25,339 bases of DNA from positions 1-25,339 of the forward strand of contig JBBSVE010000038.1 in assembly GCA_038233815.1 (NCBI GenBank). Reading direction: 5' to 3'. Shown in pieces: positions 21,560-25,339 of this stretch. Under the pieces are notes generated by a model that was not told the DNA's origin, ran no database searches, and saw only the letters and a list, made by a program, of their open reading frames with translations. The DNA comes from JBBSVE01 sp038233815. Its GTDB lineage: Bacteria; Pseudomonadota; Alphaproteobacteria; Rhodobacterales; Rhodobacteraceae. Within the stretch, counting starts at the first letter, position 1; each line of letters opens with the position of its first letter. The translations under genes and the position numbers were made by a program.

Positions 21560-23743
21560 TCATCGCCGTTTGCTGCGCTTGTTGCCGCCCCGCTGCCCCG
21601 CGCGTCCCGCGGAGGATCGTCCCGACATCTTCTGCGCGTCGCGCGCGGCCTCCTCGACCACCGACTGCCGCGCCATGGGATCGTCCGACAGCACGAGGTC
21701 CACCGCCTCCAGCCGCTTGACCTCGTCGCGCAGGCGCGCGGCCTCCTCGAACTCGAGGTTCTCGGCGGCTTTGCGCATCGCGGTTCGCATCGCGTCGAGA
21801 TGGGTTGCGAGGTTGCCGCCCACCATCGGCTTGTCGATCTTGGCGGTCACGCGCGCCATGTCGGTATCGCCGTTCCAGAAGCCCGACAGCACATCCTCCA
21901 CGTTCTTGCGGATCGTCGTGGGCGTGATCCCGTGCTCGGTATTGTAGGCCACCTGCTTTTCGCGCCGCCGGTCGGTCTCGCCGATGGCCCTTTCCATCGA
22001 GCCGGTGATCCGGTCGGCATACATGATGACGCGCCCGTCGGCGTTCCGCGCAGCCCGCCCGATGGTCTGGATCAGCGAGGTCTCCGACCGCAGGAAGCCT
22101 TCCTTGTCGGCATCAAGGATCGCCACGAGACCGCATTCGGGAATGTCGAGCCCCTCGCGCAGCAGGTTGATGCCCACCAGCACGTCGAAGGCGCCAAGAC
22201 GCAGGTCACGCAGGATCTCGATCCGCTCGATCGTGTCGATGTCGGAGTGCATGTAGCGGATACGGATACCCTGTTCGTGGAAATATTCGGTCAGATCCTC
22301 CGCCATCCGCTTGGTCAGGACCGTGACCAGCACCCGAAGGCCTGCCAGTGCCACCCGCCGGATCTCGTCCCGCAGGTCGGCGACCTGGCTTTCGACGGGC
22401 CGGATCTCCACCTGCGGATCGACGAGGCCGGTCGGCCGGATCACCTGCTCGGTAAAGACGCCGCCCGAGTGCTCGATCTCCCACGCCGCCGGGGTGGCGG
22501 AAACGAAGACCGATTGCGGGCGCATCGCGTCCCATTCCTCGAACTTGAGGGGCCGGTTGTCCATGCAGGAGGGCAGGCGGAAACCATGCTCGGCCAGCGT
22601 GAACTTGCGGCGGAAGTCGCCCTTATACATGCCGCCGATCTGCGGGACCGAGACGTGGCTTTCGTCGGCGAAGACGATGGCGTTGTCGGGGATGAATTCG
22701 AAGAGGGTGGGGGGCGGCTCGCCCGGTGCGCGCCCGGTGAGATAGCGCGAGTAGTTCTCGATCCCGTTGCAGACGCCGGTTGCCTCCAGCATCTCCAGAT
22801 CGAAGGAACAGCGTTGCTCCAGCCGCTGTGCCTCCAGCAGTTTACCCTCAGCCACGAGCTGGTCGAGGCGCTGGCGCAGCTCCCTCTTGATGCCGATGAT
22901 CGCCTGCTGCATCGTCGGGCGCGGGGTCACGTAATGCGAATTGGCGTAGATGCGGATCTGCTTGAAATTGTCGGTCTTGGCGCCGGTCAGCGGATCGAAC
23001 TCGACGATGGCCTCCAGCTCGTCGCCGAAGAAGGAGAATCGCCATGCCCGGTCTTCGAGATGGGCGGGCCACACCTCCACAGAATCGCCGCGCACCCGAA
23101 AGCAGCCGCGCTGAAAGGCCTGATCGTTGCGCCGGTATTGCTGGGCCACCAGCTCCGCGATGATCTGGCGCTGGTCGTAGCTCTCTCCAGTGACCAGATC
23201 CTGTGTCATCGCGGAATAGGTCTCCACCGACCCGATGCCATAGATGCAGGAGACGGAGGCCACGATGATCACGTCGTCGCGTTCCAGAAGCGCCCGGGTG
23301 GCCGAGTGGCGCATCCGGTCGATCTGTTCGTTGATCTGGGATTCCTTCTCGATATAGGTGTCAGAGCGGGCGACGTAGGCTTCGGGCTGATAGTAATCGT
23401 AGTAGCTGACGAAATACTCCACCGCGTTGTCGGGAAAAAAGCCCTTGAATTCGCCGTATAACTGCGCCGCCAGCGTCTTGTTCGGGGCCAGGATGATGGC
23501 CGGGCGCTGCGTTTCCTCGATCACCTTGGCCATGGTGAAGGTCTTGCCAGTCCCCGTAGCGCCCAGCAGAACCTGATCGCGCTCCCCCGAATTGACGCCG
23601 TCGGTAAGTTCGCGGATCGCGGTGGGTTGATCGCCCGCAGGTGTGAAGGGGGTGGAGAGGACAAACCTGCGACCGCCCTCAAGCTTGGGGCGGGTCAAAA
23701 CATCGGGGCGCGGGGCGGGGGCGTTGATGTTGTTGTGCGGCAT
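21560..23743 (-). CDS. uvrB: Excinuclease ABC subunit UvrB
   Basis: UvrB is the DNA-damage-verifying helicase-like core of nucleotide excision repair, loaded by UvrA and later binding UvrC. The 727-residue protein shows Walker A in LLGATGTGKTFTMAKV, the damage-probing beta-hairpin YYDYYQPEAYV, SVSCIYGIGS, the FADESHVSVPQIGGMYKGD segment, helicase motifs LLREGLDIPE and IQTIGRAARN, and a C-terminal UVR (UvrC-binding) motif, LEFEEAARLRDEVKRLE. The C-terminal tail ends in a basic run. The ATG at 23743 follows AGAGGATCTC, so it is preferred to the ATG at 23788. A near-consensus LexA box lies 50 nt upstream. Confidence 0.98.
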   Translation of the reverse strand: MPHNNINAPAPRPDVLTRPKLEGGRRFVLSTPFTPAGDQPTAIRELTDGVNSGERDQVLLGATGTGKTFTMAKVIEETQRPAIILAPNKTLAAQLYGEFKGFFPDNAVEYFVSYYDYYQPEAYVARSDTYIEKESQINEQIDRMRHSATRALLERDDVIIVASVSCIYGIGSVETYSAMTQDLVTGESYDQRQIIAELVAQQYRRNDQAFQRGCFRVRGDSVEVWPAHLEDRAWRFSFFGDELEAIVEFDPLTGAKTDNFKQIRIYANSHYVTPRPTMQQAIIGIKRELRQRLDQLVAEGKLLEAQRLEQRCSFDLEMLEATGVCNGIENYSRYLTGRAPGEPPPTLFEFIPDNAIVFADESHVSVPQIGGMYKGDFRRKFTLAEHGFRLPSCMDNRPLKFEEWDAMRPQSVFVSATPAAWEIEHSGGVFTEQVIRPTGLVDPQVEIRPVESQVADLRDEIRRVALAGLRVLVTVLTKRMAEDLTEYFHEQGIRIRYMHSDIDTIERIEILRDLRLGAFDVLVGINLLREGLDIPECGLVAILDADKEGFLRSETSLIQTIGRAARNADGRVIMYADRITGSMERAIGETDRRREKQVAYNTEHGITPTTIRKNVEDVLSGFWNGDTDMARVTAKIDKPMVGGNLATHLDAMRTAMRKAAENLEFEEAARLRDEVKRLEAVDLVLSDDPMARQSVVEEAARDAQKMSGRSSAGRAGQRGGNKRSKRR

Positions 23744-23793
23744 GAGATCCTCTTTGCGCCAATTTGATCCGTTTTTGTTCGCATACAAGGGGG

Positions 23794-23808
23794 GAATCGC
23801 ACGGGAAC
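23794..23808 (-). promoter_or_regulatory. Near-consensus LexA box upstream of uvrB
   Basis: On the coding strand the element is GTTC-CCGTGCG-ATTC, one mismatch from the alphaproteobacterial GTTC-N7-GTTC box, 50 nt upstream of the uvrB start. UvrB is a known SOS gene in many bacteria, so the mismatch is tolerable. Confidence 0.55.
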
Positions 23809-23933
23809 GGCTGTGTGTTACGTCCCTATGACCAAGGTCCGTGCAATTTTAAGGAACAAGCGTAAAGGGATATGCATCTTTCGGTTGCAATGCGAAATCG
23901 GAGCGGGCAGGTTCAGGAGGCAAGCAGCAAGAC

Positions 23934-23987
23934 CTGTCGGCCGGTTGCACCACACACCCCAACCACTCCCTCGTGGCTGGCCGACAG
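23934..23987 (+). repeat. Long hairpin upstream of the NDUFS4-like gene
   Basis: CTGTCGGCCGGTTGC (23934-23948) pairs along all 15 bases with GTGGCTGGCCGACAG (23973-23987) if G-U pairs are allowed; the first 9 pairs are Watson-Crick. The wobble pairs become A-C mismatches on the minus strand, so the structure favours a plus-strand transcript, i.e. the 5' leader of the downstream gene. The loop is about 24 nt. Confidence 0.55.
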
Positions 23988-24066
23988 ACACCCCCCCGAA
24001 CCGTCTCGCCCCTTGCATTCGCCCGGTGGACCGCTCCATATCGGATGACACGACCGGAGCAGACCC

Positions 24067-24378
24067 ATGCGCGCCCGTATTTATCAACCCGCCCGAACCG
24101 CCATGTCCTCCGGGCAGGCCAATACCCATATCTGGGTGCTGGAGTTTCCGCCCGACAGCGCGCGTGGCATCGACCCGCTGATGGGCTGGACCTCGAGCGA
24201 CGACATGGCCTCGCAGGTTCGTCTCCGGTTCGAGACGCGCGATGCGGCAGAGGCCTATGCGAAAGCGCACGGCATCGATGCCGTCGTGACCGAGCCGAAG
24301 AAGCGCCGTCCGGTCATACGCGCCGGGGGCTACGGCGAGAATTTTGCGACCCATCGACGCGGGTCCTGGACCCACTGA
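24067..24378 (+). CDS. NADH dehydrogenase accessory subunit, NDUFS4-like (ETC complex I subunit)
   Basis: The 103-residue protein matches the ETC_C1_NDUFA4/NDUFS4-type accessory subunit of respiratory complex I found in alphaproteobacteria and mitochondria. It begins MRARIYQPARTAMSSGQ, continues with WVLEFPPDSARGIDPLMGWTSS, then a short helix (RDAAEAYAKAHGI), and ends YGENFATHRRGSWTH. The subunit docks on the hydrophilic arm. Length and motifs are typical. The start ATG at 24067 is the natural one. It is followed after 4 bp by a GNAT acetyltransferase gene, likely in the same transcript. Confidence 0.93.
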   Translation: MRARIYQPARTAMSSGQANTHIWVLEFPPDSARGIDPLMGWTSSDDMASQVRLRFETRDAAEAYAKAHGIDAVVTEPKKRRPVIRAGGYGENFATHRRGSWTH

Positions 24379-24382
24379 CGCC

Positions 24383-24856
24383 ATGCCCGGATGCGACGCG
24401 ATCTCGATCGGACGGGAAAGCCCGCTGGCGCCGGATCTCAGGCATCTGATGGCGCGGCACACCGCCGACATGATCGCTGACACCCCGCCAGAGAGCATTC
24501 ACATGATGGATGAAAATGAGCTGTCCGTATCGGAGGTGTCCTTCCACGTCATGCGCGACGACGGCGTTCCGGTGGGCATGGGCGCGCTCCGTCGCATCGA
24601 CGTCGCTCACGCGGAGATCAAGTCGATGCACATCCTCTCGGAGCATCGCGGGAAGGGGCTCTCGCGCCGGATGCTGGCATACCTGCTGGCGGAAGCGCGC
24701 ACGTCAGGATACCGGCGCCTGAGCCTTGAGACCGGCATTCAGACCACTTTCATCGCCGCCCGCGCGCTCTACGCCCGGTCGGGATTCATCGAATGCCCAC
24801 CCTTCGACGCCTACCGTCCCGACCCGAACAGCGTCTTCATGACGACGAATCTCTGA
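24383..24856 (+). CDS. GNAT-family N-acetyltransferase
   Basis: The 157-residue product carries the GNAT fold: strand VGMGALRRI, VAHAEIKSMHILSEHRGKGLSRRML with the acetyl-CoA-binding R/Q-x-x-G-x-G/A motif in HRGKGLSR, the following helix MLAYLLAEARTSG, then RLSLETG, and the late segment AARALYARSGFIECPPF. These enzymes transfer an acetyl group from CoA to an amine, but the substrate cannot be told. The ATG at 24383, 4 bp after the complex I subunit stop, is taken as start; an earlier ATG at 24344 lies inside that gene. The upstream spacing suggests coupling with the NDUFS4-like gene. Confidence 0.85.
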   Translation: MPGCDAISIGRESPLAPDLRHLMARHTADMIADTPPESIHMMDENELSVSEVSFHVMRDDGVPVGMGALRRIDVAHAEIKSMHILSEHRGKGLSRRMLAYLLAEARTSGYRRLSLETGIQTTFIAARALYARSGFIECPPFDAYRPDPNSVFMTTNL

Positions 24857-25050
24857 TCTGGTTCCGTAATTTTGCGTCCAACTCGAAACCCCCGCCTGAG
24901 CATCCTGCACGGGCAGGATTCAATACATCGCTGCAACAAGATACTCGAACGTCGGTGCAGGTTGATGGATTTTGGCCCAGACCGGACTTCTAGATCTTTG
25001 TCCCGACGGTTTGGTGATGCGATCCTTTCTCAGGAATGGAGGGAAGCAAC

Positions 25051-25257
25051 ATGGGACAAGTTCGTCACGGGAGCGCCACGACCACGCACGCCGTCAGAGC
25101 TGCAAGGAGCAAAGCGCGCTCCTCTCGAGGAGAGGACCGCTTCGTCAATCTGATGATCCATTTCCAACCAGCTGTCGCACGTCCGCAAAGAGCGGTAACG
25201 ATCAACAGATTTGACAAGGCCACCTGTTTTGCCCGACGCTATCTCGCAGATCGTTGA
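25051..25257 (+). mobile_element. Decayed N terminus of an IS481-type transposase
   Basis: The ATG at 25051 opens a frame beginning MGQVRHGSATTTHAVRAA, a start I recognise as typical of IS481-family transposases. After about 18 residues the similarity stops: the expected IQ pair and the helix-turn-helix (GINPKTVAKW-like) are missing and the frame runs on as unrelated sequence to 25257. No catalytic DDE domain follows in the window. GGAGGGAAG lies before the ATG as in an intact copy. It is therefore a remnant, with no visible terminal inverted repeats. The 194 bp before it (24857-25050) holds nothing I can assign. Confidence 0.5.
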
Positions 25258-25339
25258 TTGTGCCCTCACGAGGTGGTCGCCGGGCATCGGCGATCCGGGC
25301 GTTGTGGGGTGGGTGACTGTCGCCGCCTATTTCGCCGCA
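25229..25339 (+). CDS. Probable start of a membrane protein, cut by the window edge
   Basis: From a stop at 25196 the frame stays open to the window end. It reads PDAISQIVDCALTRWSPGI, then GDPGVVGWVTVAAYFAA, where the last part looks like the beginning of a membrane segment. There is no ATG; candidate starts are TTG at 25229, with AAGG nine bases upstream, or TTG at 25211. Only about 36 residues are visible, so family and function are unknown. Confidence 0.35.
   Translation, partial: MPDAISQIVDCALTRWSPGIGDPGVVGWVTVAAYFAA

Larger units (their letters stand above)
23744..24066. other. 323-bp intergenic region between uvrB and the complex I subunit gene
   Basis: No supported gene. It holds the uvrB leader and LexA-like box near its left end and a large hairpin at 23934-23987 near the right. 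It is the only gene-free stretch over 300 bp between recognised genes. Confidence 0.7.

Noticed and set aside
23643..23831. 62-codon plus-strand ORF over the uvrB start region
   Set aside because: It overlaps the uvrB 5' end antisense, crosses the LexA-like box and has no conserved-looking sequence.
1..25339. tRNA, rRNA, CRISPR arrays, prophage genes or toxin-antitoxin pairs
   Set aside because: I looked for tRNA T-loop motifs in intergenic regions, repeated spacer patterns and short paired ORFs, and saw none that would stand.

Overview
The window is high-GC bacterial chromosome, most likely from an alphaproteobacterium of the Rhodobacteraceae/Roseobacter group. This rests on the protein repertoire: PriA and HemC/HemE of alphaproteobacterial type, a DUF3572 protein beside a PleD-like diguanylate cyclase, an NDUFS4-type complex I subunit, an orphan MttB-family methyltransferase, and an H-NOX plus HNOBA-GGDEF pair. 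Likely LexA boxes of the alphaproteobacterial GTTC-N7-GTTC form and a CtrA-like TTGA-N7-TTAA box agree with it. No rRNA, tRNA or CRISPR array was seen. The species is not identified.

Layout. 1-2.2 kb: priA (its 5' end may lie outside the window). 2.3-3.7 kb: FAD-linked 2-hydroxyacid dehydrogenase, converging on hemC (minus), which is divergent from hemE (plus). 5.8-6.4 kb (minus): a stand-alone ImuA/SulA-like gene with a perfect SOS box. 6.6-8.5 kb: Tas-like aldo/keto reductase, a Cys-rich lipoprotein and a lipocalin lipoprotein, tightly packed. 8.5-10.4 kb: an XRE regulator divergent from a membrane desaturase/hydroxylase, with three palindromes between them. 10.4-11.4 kb (minus): DUF983 then a Nudix hydrolase, translationally coupled. 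11.6-13.7 kb: EF-hand protein with a His/Cys-rich tail, then an overlapping ECF sigma / membrane anti-sigma candidate / periplasmic metal-sensor-like cassette. 13.7-15.1 kb (minus): REC-REC-GGDEF cyclase. 15.2-16.2 kb: DUF3572 and a HAD phosphatase. 16.3-17.9 kb: MttB-family methyltransferase. 17.9-19.7 kb: degenerate H-NOX and HNOBA-GGDEF cyclase behind a CtrA-like box. 19.7-21.1 kb: HSL-family esterase divergent from a degenerate receiver protein. 21.2-23.7 kb (minus): cold-shock protein and uvrB. 24.1-24.9 kb: NDUFS4-like subunit and GNAT acetyltransferase. 24.9-25.3 kb: sparse DNA with a decayed IS481-type transposase start and the probable beginning of a membrane protein.

How it fits together. 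Most genes are ordinary core genes. The more interesting parts are regulatory: (i) two SOS-linked loci (ImuA-like and uvrB); (ii) two diguanylate cyclases within 6 kb, one paired with an H-NOX protein that lacks the expected heme-ligating histidine and sits behind a probable CtrA site; (iii) a sigma/anti-sigma/metal-sensor cassette next to a His-rich EF-hand protein; (iv) strong palindromes in the XRE/desaturase intergenic region. No clearly new defence or mobile system was found.
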